Shown here: one piece after another, positions 42,506-51,584 of the stretch
Position numbering within the stretch: the first letter of the stretch is position 1
Layout of the letters: each line of letters begins with the position of its first letter
From: Anolis sagrei
Taxonomy: Eukaryota > Chordata > Lepidosauria > Squamata > Anolidae
DNA length: 64,000 nucleotides
NCBI RefSeq assembly: GCF_037176765.1
Contig: NC_090024.1
Span: forward strand, 195,730,278-195,794,277
Direction of reading: 5' to 3'
Program-made: the position numbers and the translations under genes
Notes under the pieces: model-generated
Told to the model about the DNA's origin: nothing
The model's database searches: none
What the model saw: the letters and a program-made list of their open reading frames with translations, nothing else

Positions 42506-42843
42506 CTGGTTCTTAAACCGAGGATCCCAATCCCAAATAAGAGTCCCCTTAGTTCAATAAGAGGGTCCCAAACAATTGGCCAACAACAGAAATTTTCTGA
42601 ACATCAACTACTGGCTTTTTTTTAGACATTTACATGAATCTGCTGTGCAGTGTTTATAGCAGACTCTGTAGAAGATGCTTCAGCTGTACTTCATAAAAAG
42701 GAAAATCAACATGTTTAGCAAGCCTTACAGATGCTGATTTGTTATCACTCAATGACTGATTTTTATACGTATTTTGTATACCCAGGGTCATTAAAAATTA
42801 TCAGGTCAAAAGGGTCATGAGTGGAATAATTTAGGAAGCCCTG
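42506..42843 (+). mobile_element. hAT MITE, uninterrupted copy of the 14.9-kb family
   Basis: CTGGTTCTTAAACCGAGG at the left and TTTAGGAAGCCCTG at the right, sharing AGCAAGCCTTACAGATGCTG with the copy at 15358. Confidence 0.65.
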
Positions 42844-42874
42844 CTCTAGCAGAGACCAGGGGTGCCTCTCCAAT

Positions 42875-43080
42875 GTTGAACCACACTACAAGATTATGGA
42901 GCCATCATTCCATTTTACCTGCCCTGATTCCATCCTATGGGGTCCTGGAATTGATGGTTTGTTGAGGCAATGGAGGACTTTGGCCTGAGAAGGCTTAATG
43001 TTTCCCTAAACTGCCAGTCCCAGGATCCCGTGGGATGGAACCATAGTGGCTAAAGTGGAAAAATGAATAAAACTCTGTAG
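42875..43080. mobile_element. Decayed palindromic MITE
   Basis: ACCACACTACAAGATTATGG at the left and ATAAAACTCTGTAGTGGTC at the right, with CTGCCAGTCCCAGGATCCC inside. Same general plan as 40175-40398. Confidence 0.5.
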
Positions 43081-43191
43081 TGGTCTCTGCTGAAGTGGGC
43101 AGTACATCAAAGAAGAAGGGAGGCAAAGATAGATCAGATTAATGTCTTCTCCTCAGTCTAAAATAAGTTACTGGTGGGGTTCCTCTAGGCA

Positions 43192-43326
43192 CAGTGGTTC
43201 TCAACCTGTGGGTCCCCAGATATTTTGACCATCAACTCCTAGAAATCCTAACAGCTGGTAAACTGGCTGGGACTTCTGGGAGTTGTAGGCCAAAACACCG
43301 GGGGACCCATAGGTTGAGAGCCACTG
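43192..43326. mobile_element. hAT MITE (palindromic)
   Basis: CAGTGGTTCTCAACCTGTGG and AGGTTGAGAGCCACTG ends. 135 bp, same family as 9650-9784. Its right end directly touches the target site of the next hAT. Confidence 0.85.
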
Positions 43327-43333
43327 CCTAGGG

Positions 43334-43664
43334 CCATGATGGTGAACCTATGACACGCGTGCCAGCACTGACACGCATTGCTATTTTTGATGACACGCAG
43401 ACAAATGCAGCCACGTACAAAGAAATACACCTTATAAGAGCCAATTTAATTCCATCCTTAAATTTGTAAAAGGTTCTACAAATTTAACATCTGCATGTTT
43501 GAGCATTGTTCAAACATAACTCAGCATGGATTATACATTTTTCTTATTTAAACTATAAATATTGCAAAGTTATGGTTTTTTTCTCAAAGTTACACTCCAC
43601 CCAAGTTATGCTCAGGTTTTGGGCAAATTTTGACACACCAAGCTCAAAAGGTTGCCCATCACTG
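43334..43664. mobile_element. hAT MITE (CAGTGATGGCGAACC family)
   Basis: Left end CCATGATGGTGAACCTATGA, right end AAGGTTGCCCATCACTG. A perfect 8-bp duplication GCCTAGGG lies at 43326-43333 and 43665-43672, whose first base is the last base of the adjacent hAT. It is therefore the younger of the two. Confidence 0.85.
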
Positions 43665-43671
43665 GCCTAGG

Positions 43672-44425
43672 GTCTGTCCTGGACCCAAAGTTTAACATAT
43701 TTATAAATTACTTAGATAATGGAATAGAAGTCATACTCACTAAATTTGAGGATGACACTAAAACAGAGGGGGTAGTTAGCATCCCAGAAGGGAGGATGAG
43801 CATTTGAAATTATCTTGGCAGGTAAGAGAGATGGGCCAAAACTAGGAGCTGACAGTATGATTTGGTGGCTTAAAAAACCAATGCAATTCTGGACAACATT
43901 AATGTGAGTATGGTGTCCATATGGAGGGAAATAGTAGTGCCATTCTAATCATGTAGTGTATCCAGTCTGGGCACCACAGCTCAAGAAAGATGTTAATAAG
44001 ATGGAATGTATTCAGAGAAGGGCGACTCAAATGATTAAAAGTCTGGAAACCAAGCCTTATGAGGAACAATTTAGGGAGCTAACTTTGTTTTGCTTGGAGA
44101 AGAGTAAGATAGTAACTATCTTTAAATATCCTGAGGGATGTCATGTAGAAAGATCAAGAGAGCTTGTTTTGTTCCAAATGCTACAGTGAACCAATGGTTT
44201 CAAATTACAAGAAAAAAAATTCTACTAAACATTAGGAAAAACTTATTTGCTGCAAAAATTGTTCAACAGTGAAACAGACTGTCTCATAGGATTCTCCACT
44301 TTTGGAGGTCTTTAAACAGAAGTTGGGTGGGCATTTTTCAGGAGGAATACTTTAATTATATGGTGCTGGGCATAATGGGAGGAGAGGTATATTAGTTGGC
44401 TGTTCCAACTGTAAGATTCTATGTT
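43672..44425 (+). mobile_element. CR1-like LINE 3' region
   Basis: TCCTGGACCCAAAGTTTAAC, ATTACTTAGATAATGGAATA, AGAAGGGCGACTCAAATGAT and a C-terminal GGAGGTCTTTAAACAGAAG. The frame CIQRRATQMIKSLETKPYEE at about 44000 is the translated equivalent. Degraded. Confidence 0.65.
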
Positions 44426-44837
44426 TTGTGAGAACCACCATCCCGCAATTATCCTCCAATAGAATCCCTGCTCCATTTAAGTCTTTCTATATATGGATAC
44501 TGCACAGTAACATAAAATCTCTCTAAACATAATTTCAAAGAATTATTTTTCTTTGCCTTAAATTCGGGGATTCCAAAGTTGTAGCCCATGCACTAAATTG
44601 CTTTATATAGCTTTTGTTGTTTTTTAACATATCAATTTTTAATTTTGACTTTAAAAAAATGCCCACAGTTTGCTCAAAATTTGAAAACTGTTTTCAAAAG
44701 CTGTAAGATACTCCATAATTTCCAAATTGGATGAATTCAACAGGAATTAGCAGATTGTTTGACATATGTGTTGCTCCCTTCCCCACACAGATCCTGAACA
44801 TAATCTAAAATATTAAAGGCTAGCTGGAAGGTTGTCC
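44426..44837. other. Intergenic, nothing recognised
   Basis: A+T-rich sequence without a named repeat. Confidence 0.45.
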
Positions 44838-45062
44838 TTAATACCCCAAGGCATCAGATCCCATCTGATCTTGGAAGCCAAGCAGGATTTAGGATCGCTT
44901 AGGACTTGTATGAAAGACTGACAATGAACACCAGGTGCAGTAGGATATATTTTGGACTAAAAAGAACAGGCAAAACCACCTCTGACTATTCCCTGCCTGA
45001 GAAAACCCTATGAAATTTATGGGATCACCAGAAGTTGGCAGACGATTTGCAGGCTTGTCTAC
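44838..45062 (+). mobile_element. 5S rRNA-derived SINE
   Basis: The head ATCAGATCCCATCTGATCTT then GGAAGCCAAGCAGGATTTAG and CTTAGGACTTGTATGAAAGA follow the internal promoter region of 5S rRNA (GATCTCGTCTGATCTCGGAAGC type). The tail CACCTCTGACTATTCCCTGC and GGGATCACCAGAAGTTGGCA is the same BovB-like tail used by the tRNA SINEs here. Confidence 0.75.
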
Positions 45063-45310
45063 ATTCTTTTGTTCTCCTTCAACCAAATAATGTAATGCAG
45101 CATTTATGCCTCAAAGGAATTCAGTAGGGATGTTATTCTTGTTTACAGCACCAGATGGCTCTCGATTTGCATCAGCAAAACGATGTATGGTATATGTCTG
45201 AGAAGCAAATTCACATATTTAATTATAGGTCTTATTCATAAACAGTTTCATACAAGGCAGGTAATTGCCTGTTTATGTTGTTACCTGTTATCACTTGAGG
45301 AGGTTTCTAA

Positions 45311-45582
45311 TGATTATGTAACACATTTTTTGTTCCTGGGTTATTTATTCTATCATAAAATCATGGAAAAAGTATATCAGGACATCCTGCAGCACATTTT
45401 GTTATAGGTTTTCAATTAATATCTCATACAGTCTCAACCAATTCAACTTAGTTTGTGGCAACCACAAAAACGAAGTTTCTGAAGGATAGCAACTACTTTC
45501 AAAGTAAGTTCTGCACAATTAAACAGGAAATAACACTTTCCAACCAGAAACAGAAAAAAAATCCAAATTTTGTTACATAGTG
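45311..45582. mobile_element. Unnamed MITE with CACTATGTAAC termini, copy 2
   Basis: Left end ATTATGTAACACATTTTTTG, right end AAATTTTGTTACATAGTG. CATCCTGCAGCACATTTTG and TCTCAACCAATTCAACTTAG are shared with 31866-32200. The left part is shorter than in copy 1. Confidence 0.6.
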
Positions 45583-47059
45583 TTATTAATGTCGTATAGA
45601 AAAGGCATCACTGAACTGCATAAGGCAATGGGAGTGTTGAACAAAAGGAGGTAAGCTCTTCCAATAGAAGGATGTAAACAGTGCACTATCTCTGCCTAAA
45701 ATGTTTCATTCAAGATAAAAGCAATGTTGTCAGTTCTGAATACTAAGTCAATTTTTATATGTGATAATAACCATACACACACACACTCCAAAAAGCCCTT
45801 GTGTAGCAAAATTTTATATAGAGCAGAGAAATCATATGTATCTGAGATTTTTCTCTAAAAATTAAAAAGCTTGTCCTAGTTATATAAAGACTATCTGCAT
45901 GCATTATATTTTTCTTTACTGGCAGTGGATTAAGAGCAACTCACTTATTTGTCTAAAACGCTAGAATCTATAGTACGAAGGTTTGCACAACCTACTTTGC
46001 TGGGTTTTTTTGTTTTGTTTTTTTTTTGTTAGAGAGCGGAAATATTCCAGTTGGGGACATATATAAAATACTCAATTTCTCCATTTGCGCATTTACATAC
46101 ATGCCATATATATTTTTTAAAACAGGATATATTTCAGTTTTGCCTTTTACTTTCAGTGCTAGAACGTTATACTCAAATTTTCCAAATTAACATCTTCACC
46201 TAGACTTTTTCCAGTTGCTGTATTTAAGAAGTGATGAGAACCCTTGTTACTGCTATTGTTTGTTTTATTAATATTATCCAGAAGCCTGTCAATACATCAT
46301 GCTGCCTTCCCTAACCTGGTCTTCCCCAAATGTGTTATACTATAACTTCTCTTACTTGCAGACAAAATGACTGTCAGCTATACAATATTTATTTTAAACA
46401 AAGCTTAGTTGCAATTATTTACATCCTAACACCAGGAGTCACTCCTGACATGACAAAAAAAGAAACCAAAAAAAAAAAAAACCCTAGAAGTATACCCACT
46501 GAACTCAGTTCTCAGTAGGCACTGGAAATCAATATAATTTTAACTGATTGGTTGGTTAATTATAAATATATAGGATAAATATATCTGAGTTAATCCTGTT
46601 CATAACTGCCTTTACTAGATGGTGCCTTTTACTGACACATTTTCCTTGTACTGAGTTTTCTAAGTCTGTTTATCGAACATCAGACCCCTTCATGACTTAT
46701 TTTTCATAACTTACTGTCACAAGTCTGTTATATCAAACAGCAAAGTCCCTCATAACTTACATAAACTTATTTTGTAATCCTGAGTTTCTTGGACCATGGC
46801 CACCGCAATGCTAGCAAACCAACACAATGTTTGTTACCATGTACTGAATTTTTAGTTCATGTTCTTCTTCAGACAGTTTTTTCCACACAAATCTCGTTTT
46901 TTCAAGATACCGCCTTTTGAAGTGAATAGCTTCTATTTTCTCTTGTTTTATCCCCATTTATTTATAAGATACTTCTAGTTTATAAAAATGATGCATTGAA
47001 ATTATTAGCAGCTTTTATGATTCTCACTGTCCTCAAAACAGGTTTTATTGAACTTTAAC
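45583..47059. other. Intergenic, little recognised
   Basis: Contains a T-rich run (46006-46030) and, at about 46435-46490, GAGTCACTCCTGACATGACA plus an A run, which is the tail of the tRNA SINE family. Nothing else was identified. Confidence 0.5.
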
Positions 47060-47990
47060 AATTTGAGAATTTAGAATTCCAGGTTCACAGCTTGGAGGTG
47101 ATCCTAGACTCATAGCTGAGCCTGGAACCCCAGGTCTTTGCGGTGGCTAGGGAGCCTTTGCATAATTAAAAATTGTGCACCAGTTGCGCCTGTACCTTGG
47201 GAAGTCAGACTTGGCCACGGTGGTCCACGCTCACGTTACATCCCAAATAGATTACAGAAACACACTCTACATGGGGTTGCCTTTAAAGACTGTTCAGAAG
47301 CTCCAAATAGTCCAATGGACGGCAGCTAGGTTGCTCACTGGAGTGGCATACAGAGAGCATACAACCCTTCTGCTATGCTAGCTCCACTAGTTGCCAATCT
47401 GCTATCAAGCATAAGTGCTGGCTTTAGCCTATAAAGCCCTGAAAGGTTTTGGCCCAGCTTACCTTTCTGAACGTTTCTCCTGCTAAGAACTATTGCGAAG
47501 TCTAAGATCGACGGGAGAGGCCCTGCTCTCAGTCCCACCATCCTCACAAGCGCGACTGGTGTAGATGAGAGACGGGGCCCCTCACCTGTGGAACTTTCTA
47601 CCCAGGCATCCTCAAACTGCGGTCCTCCAGGGTCTCCAACTCTGAAAAGCCCTAACAAGCTTATTCAATTGTCAGGAACTCTGGGAAGTGGAGGCCCAAA
47701 CAGCTGGAGGACCAAAGTTTGAGGATGCCTGCTCTACCCAGTGACATTAGAAGGGCCCTTCCCTCTTTTCCTTTAGAATGAAACCCAAAACCTGATTATG
47801 AGACCAAGTGTTCAAACAGTAGGGGCAGCAATTTAGAATGAGACCCAATTTGTGTGAATCACAATGGACTGACCTGGACTAGGTTTTCAAACCTGCGTGA
47901 TTTAAACAATGTTTTAGTAATGTTATGTTGGACACAATACACCTATAAGGTCAATGAGTGACCAGTAGTCATAAAAACACTGAAAAACAC
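47060..47990 (+). mobile_element. L2 LINE 3' part with ORF2 remnant, split by a hAT
   Basis: The frame at 47175-47381 reads DYRNTLYMGLPLKTVQKLQI then AARLLTGVAYREHTTLLL, the C-terminal L2 reverse transcriptase. A hAT at 47603-47731 interrupts the part reading GTGGAACTTTCTACCC. Broken by several changes. Confidence 0.75.
47603..47731. mobile_element. hAT MITE in L2
   Basis: CAGGCATCCTCAAACTGCGG and CCAAAGTTTGAGGATGCCTG are inverted ends. Flanks TTCTACCC and CTCTACCC are an 8-bp target duplication with one mismatch. Confidence 0.8.
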
Positions 47991-48084
47991 AACAGAAGGG
48001 ACTTAAACGGCCAAAACCCCCAAAATTACATTACAACACATGCACAAAACCACACATATATACGCAAACACATATATACACATA

Positions 48085-48580
48085 GGTAAAGCTCTATATG
48101 GTTCTAGCCCAGCTTACTTGTCCGAACGCATCTCCCACTACGTCCTGCCTTGCAGTTTAAGATCATTTGGGGAGACCCTGCTCTCGCTCCCGCAAGCGTC
48201 GCAAATATGTTTAGCGGGGACGAGAGACAGGGCCTTCTCAGCTGTACCCCCCACCTATGGAACTCGCTTCCCAACGAGGTAAGATTGGCTTCATCCCTCC
48301 TGTCTTTTAGGAAGAAATTGAAGTCGTGGTTCTGGGACCAGGCTTTTGGACAGCAGACATAAATAGCGCTTTGGGTATGGAATTTGACTGGAATGGTGCT
48401 ACAGCAGTTAATGCTGTTTTTATTGTTTTAATTAATGTTCTATTTATTGTTTTAATTGTTGTTATATTGCTTTGTTATATTTAATGGCATCAAATTGTGC
48501 CAAATGTAAGTAATCCTGAGTCCCCCTTCGGGGGTTGAGAAGGACAGGGTAGAAATGCTGGAAATAAATAAATGAATAAA
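48085..48580 (+). mobile_element. L2 LINE 3' end
   Basis: Codes ALYGSSPAYLSERISHYVLP, then RDRAFSAVPPTYGTRFP, in the L2 ORF2 tail. It ends with GAGTCCCCCTTCGGGGGTTG and AATAAATAAATGAATAAATA. Confidence 0.8.
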
Positions 48581-48581
48581 T

Positions 48582-48650
48582 AAAGGTTTTTCCCTCACAT
48601 TAAGTCCAGTCATGTCCAACTTTGGAGGTTCGTGCTCATTTCCATATGTG
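48582..48650 (-). mobile_element. Sauria-type SINE tail fragment
   Basis: AGGTTTTTCCCTCACATTAA and GTCCAGTCATGTCCAACTTT are the reversed BovB-like tail, truncated and running into a CA/TA microsatellite. Confidence 0.65.
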
Positions 48651-48677
48651 TATATACACATATACACGCACAACACA

Positions 48678-48816
48678 CAGGCCGAGTGTCTCGTATGCTT
48701 CTGCAAAGGTTTTTAGAGTGGCTTTTAGGTCTTCTTCTGAATGCGCACAGACGACGTTGTCATCAGCATACTGGAGTTCTATAACAGATGTTGTTGTAAC
48801 CTTAATTTAGGCTTTC
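48678..48816 (-). repeat. Inverted RT duplication, left arm
   Basis: Minus-strand code of a non-LTR reverse transcriptase core, LQYADDNVVCAHSEEDLKAT. It matches the right arm at 49011-49161 almost base for base. Confidence 0.8.
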
Positions 48817-49010
48817 ATCTCCATCTCCATCGCTATGATACTTCATCTTGTTGATGGGAAGCTTCCCATCGGAGTGGAAATCATCTATCGGACAGATGAA
48901 GTCCAAAATACCTGGAGGGCCCAAGTTTGCCCAGGTCTGATAATGAAGTATCATACATATATACTACTAGCCATCCCCTGCCACGTGTTGTTGTGGCCCA
49001 GTCTGTGTAT
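48817..49010. repeat. Spacer with hAT half and Helitron-like end
   Basis: Contains a half hAT MITE (GGAGGGCCCAAGTTTGCCC, 48897-48941), a short inverted pair GATACTTCAT/ATGAAGTATC and, at 48966-49002, CTAGCCATCCCCTGCCACG. Read on the minus strand, this looks like a Helitron 3' end (GTGGCAGGGGATGGCTAG). Confidence 0.5.
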
Positions 49011-49595
49011 GAAAGCCTAAATTAAGGTTACAACAACATCTGTTATAGAACTCCAGTATGCTGATGACAACGTCGTCTGTGCGCATTCAGAAGAAGACCT
49101 AAAAGCCACTCTAAAAACCTTTGCCACTCTAAAAACCTTTGCATACGAGACACTCGGCCTGTCATTGAACATCGAGAAAACCAAAGTCCAGCAGTCACCA
49201 GCCAACCCCTCTCCAATGCCAGAGATACAGCTTAATGGTGTAACATTTGAAAATGTTGACCATTTCCGCTACCTTGGCAGCTACCTCTCCACCAAAGTCA
49301 ACATCGACACTGAGATACAACACTGCCTGAGCTCTGTGAGTGCAGCATTTTTGCGAATGGAGCAGAGAGTGTTTGAGAACCAGGAGATCTGTAGGGATAC
49401 CAAGGTGCTTGTTTATAAAGCTATTGTCCTCCCAACCCTGTTATATGCCTGTGACTGTCTACAGATGTCACATGCAACTTCTGGAACGATTCCATCAGCG
49501 CTGCCTCCGGAAATCCTGCAAATCTCTTGGGAAGACAAGCGGACAAATGTCAGCATGCTGGAAGACGCAAAGACCACCAGCATCAAGGGAACCAC
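49011..49595 (+). mobile_element. Non-LTR retrotransposon RT fragment (clade unresolved)
   Basis: Codes YADDN at the catalytic site, then SLNIEKTKVQQSPANPSP, NVDHFRYLGSYLSTKVNIDT, TKVLVYKAIVLPTLLYACD and, in another frame, MQLLERFHQRCLRKS. This is the palm-thumb end of a LINE reverse transcriptase. An 18-bp tandem copy of GCCACTCTAAAAACCTTT lies at 49104-49139. Degraded. Confidence 0.75.
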
Positions 49596-50095
49596 TGACT
49601 GCATAGGGAAGCTGATGAGGAAACACAACATACAAACTATCTACAGACCCACCAAGAAAATCCAATAAATGCTACGTTCAGCAAAGGACAAGAGGGATCC
49701 TGTCACTTCTGCAGGAGTCTACCGTATACCATGCAGCTGTGGACAAGTCTACATAGGGACCACCAAATACGAATCAAGGAGCATGAAAGGCACTGCAGAC
49801 TACTTCAACCAAAGAAGTCAGCCATAGCAGAGCACCTGATGAACCAACCTGGACACAGCATATTATTAGAGAACACAGAAATGCTGGACCACTCTCACAA
49901 CCACCATGTCAGACTACACAGAGAAGCCATTGAAATCCACAAGCATGTGGACAATTTCAACAGAAAGGAGGAAACCATGAAAATGAACAAAATCTGACTA
50001 CCAGTATTTAAAAACTCTAAAATTACAACAGCAAAACAACAGAGAGGAAACAATCTGGGACATCTAATCACTTCTCAACAAAAGATTGCCTCAGG
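49596..50095 (+). mobile_element. Penelope-like element 3' part with GIY-YIG domain
   Basis: Codes GKLMRKHNIQTIYRPTKKIQ, then GVYRIPCSCGQVYIGTT (GIY-YIG motif), RIKEHERHCRLL and AEHLMNQPGHSILLENTEML. This is the endonuclease end of a Penelope-like element. Upstream RT is absent; it joins an unrelated LINE fragment at about 49595. Confidence 0.8.
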
Positions 50096-50117
50096 CACTG
50101 CCAGGCCATCAAATGCC

Positions 50118-50845
50118 ATCAAATAGGAGGGCGACTAAAATGATCAAGGGTCTGGAGAACAAGCCCTATGAGGAGCAGCTTAAGGAGCTGGGCATGTTTA
50201 GCCTGAAGAAGAGAAGGTTGAGAGGAGATATGATAGCCATGTATTATTATTATTATTAGTGTCAGGAGCAACTTGAGAAACTGCAGGTCGCTTCTGGTGT
50301 GAGAGAATTGGCCGCCTGCAAGGATGTTGCCCAGGAGATGCCCGGATGATTTGATATTTTTATCATCCTTGTGGGAGGCTTCTCTCATGCATGAGGAGCT
50401 GGAGCTGATAGAGGGAGCTCATCCACCTCTCCCCGGATTCGAACCTGCGACCTGTCGGTCTTCAGTCCCACTTTAACCCACTGTGCCACCGGGGGCTCCT
50501 TGATAGCCATGTATAAATATGTGAGAGGAAGCCACAGGGAGGAGGGAACGAGCTTATTTTCTGCTTCCCTGGAGACTAGGACGCGAAACAATGGCTTCAA
50601 ACTACAAGAAAGGAGATTCCATCTGAACATGAGGAAGAACTTCCTGAGTGTGAGAGCCGATCAGCAGTGGAACTCTCTGCCCCGGAGTGTGGTGGAGGCT
50701 CCTTCTTTGGAAGCTTTTAAACAGAGGCTGGATGGCCATCTGTCAGGGGTGATTTGAATGCAATATTCCTGCTTCTTGGCAGGGGGTTGGACTGGATGGC
50801 CCATGAGGTCTCTTCCAACTCTTTGATTCTATGATTCTATGCTAA
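50118..50845 (+). mobile_element. CR1 LINE 3' end, well preserved, split by a SINE
   Basis: GGGCGACTAAAATGATCAAG, GAGGAGCAGCTTAAGGAGCT, TTCCATCTGAACATGAGGAA, GGATGGCCCATGAGGTCTC and the CR1 terminal ATTCTATGATTCTATG. It is the least decayed CR1 copy in the window. A SINE fills 50245-50500. Confidence 0.85.
50245..50500 (-). mobile_element. tRNA-derived SINE inserted in CR1, 14-bp duplication
   Basis: From TATTATTATTAG plus TGTCAGGAGCAACTTGAGAA (tail) to ACCCACTGTGCCACCGGGGG (A box side). Flanked by TGATAGCCATGTAT at 50231-50244 and 50501-50514. B box in reverse: GGATTCGAACC. Confidence 0.9.
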
Positions 50846-50859
50846 TCAAGGTAGTCGAT

Positions 50860-51035
50860 TGAAACATTCACACCTAGCTCCAGCAGACAAGAGTCCTTTG
50901 TCCCACCCTGGTCATTCCACAGAATTATAAACCCCTTTTTCCTAGTTCCAACAGACCTCACTACCTCTGAGGATGCAGGCGAAACGTCAGGAGAGAATGG
51001 CCATATACCCCGAAAAAACCTACAACAACCCGGCC
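50860..51035 (+). mobile_element. Penelope-like element 3' end
   Basis: CACTACCTCTGAGGATGCAG, GCGAAACGTCAGGAGAGAAT and GGCCATATACCCCGAAAAAA follow the conserved 3' region found in reverse at 54340-54480. Confidence 0.65.
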
Positions 51036-51037
51036 TG

Positions 51038-51107
51038 ACGCTGTTAGGAATGGTGGGAGTTGGTCCAAAACACCTGGAGGAAGGGCCCAAGTTTGCCCAG
51101 GCCTGAT
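51038..51107. mobile_element. Half hAT MITE
   Basis: CTGTTAGGAATGGTGGGAG and GGGCCCAAGTTTGCCCAGGC are only the right arm of the 52.0-kb family. Confidence 0.65.
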
Positions 51108-51303
51108 ATAGAGGCATATGACTACAGTTACAACGGACAGTTTCTTGTGTACGTGTTGAAAAGCCCTCTTCCGCCATGACCCCATTCCAGGTCAAAGGGA
51201 ATCTCATTCTATTCTCTCAGCAAGTCCTCGAAGGACCTGCCTGCACGAAAGGGCCGGCCTCTGGTCCCCACTCATCATCATCATTCCCCCCGCCTCCCTC
51301 CAC

Positions 51304-51315
51304 CGCGCATGCGCT
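51304..51315 (+). promoter_or_regulatory. NRF1-type site
   Basis: CGCGCATGCGCT matches the NRF1 consensus YGCGCAYGCGCR at all but the last base. Confidence 0.65.
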
Positions 51316-51332
51316 TAGCGACCCAAGCAGCC

Positions 51333-51346
51333 GTCTCCATAGCAAC
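51333..51346 (+). promoter_or_regulatory. RFX X-box-like site
   Basis: GTCTCCATAGCAAC fits the X-box consensus GTNRCCATRGYAAC with one mismatch, 18 bp after the NRF1-type site. Confidence 0.5.
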
Positions 51347-51541
51347 CGCGCCCTGAGCCCCGCCCGCCCTCTCCCTCTCTCTCTCTCTCTCTCTGGCGGG
51401 CCTGGCTCCCTCCTCAGAACGAAGGCGGCGGCGGCGGAGCAAGGGCCCGCGGGAGAGCGGCGGCGGCGGAGGAGCGGAGGTCCCCGGCGAGGGTGATGGG
51501 GCGTGCGGCCCGCGGGCTTCCCCCTCGCCCCCTTCGTCGCC

Positions 51542-51584
51542 ATGATGTTGTTGAGCCGGAAGCCGGAGGGGCCCCTCGCCGCAG
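51542..51584 (+). CDS. DYRK3: DYRK3 exon 1 (start codon)
   Basis: Codes MMLLSRKPEGPLAA plus one base; donor GGTATGC. The start is preceded by GTCGCC (G at -3). The 5' UTR begins somewhere within the CpG island. Confidence 0.85.

Noticed and set aside
44838-44960. A functional 5S rRNA gene
   Set aside because: The 5S-like part is diverged and fused to a BovB-like SINE tail, so it is a SINE rather than an rRNA gene.
45770-45790. CRISPR-like or satellite array
   Set aside because: Only a short CA microsatellite; no spaced repeats exist anywhere in this vertebrate window.
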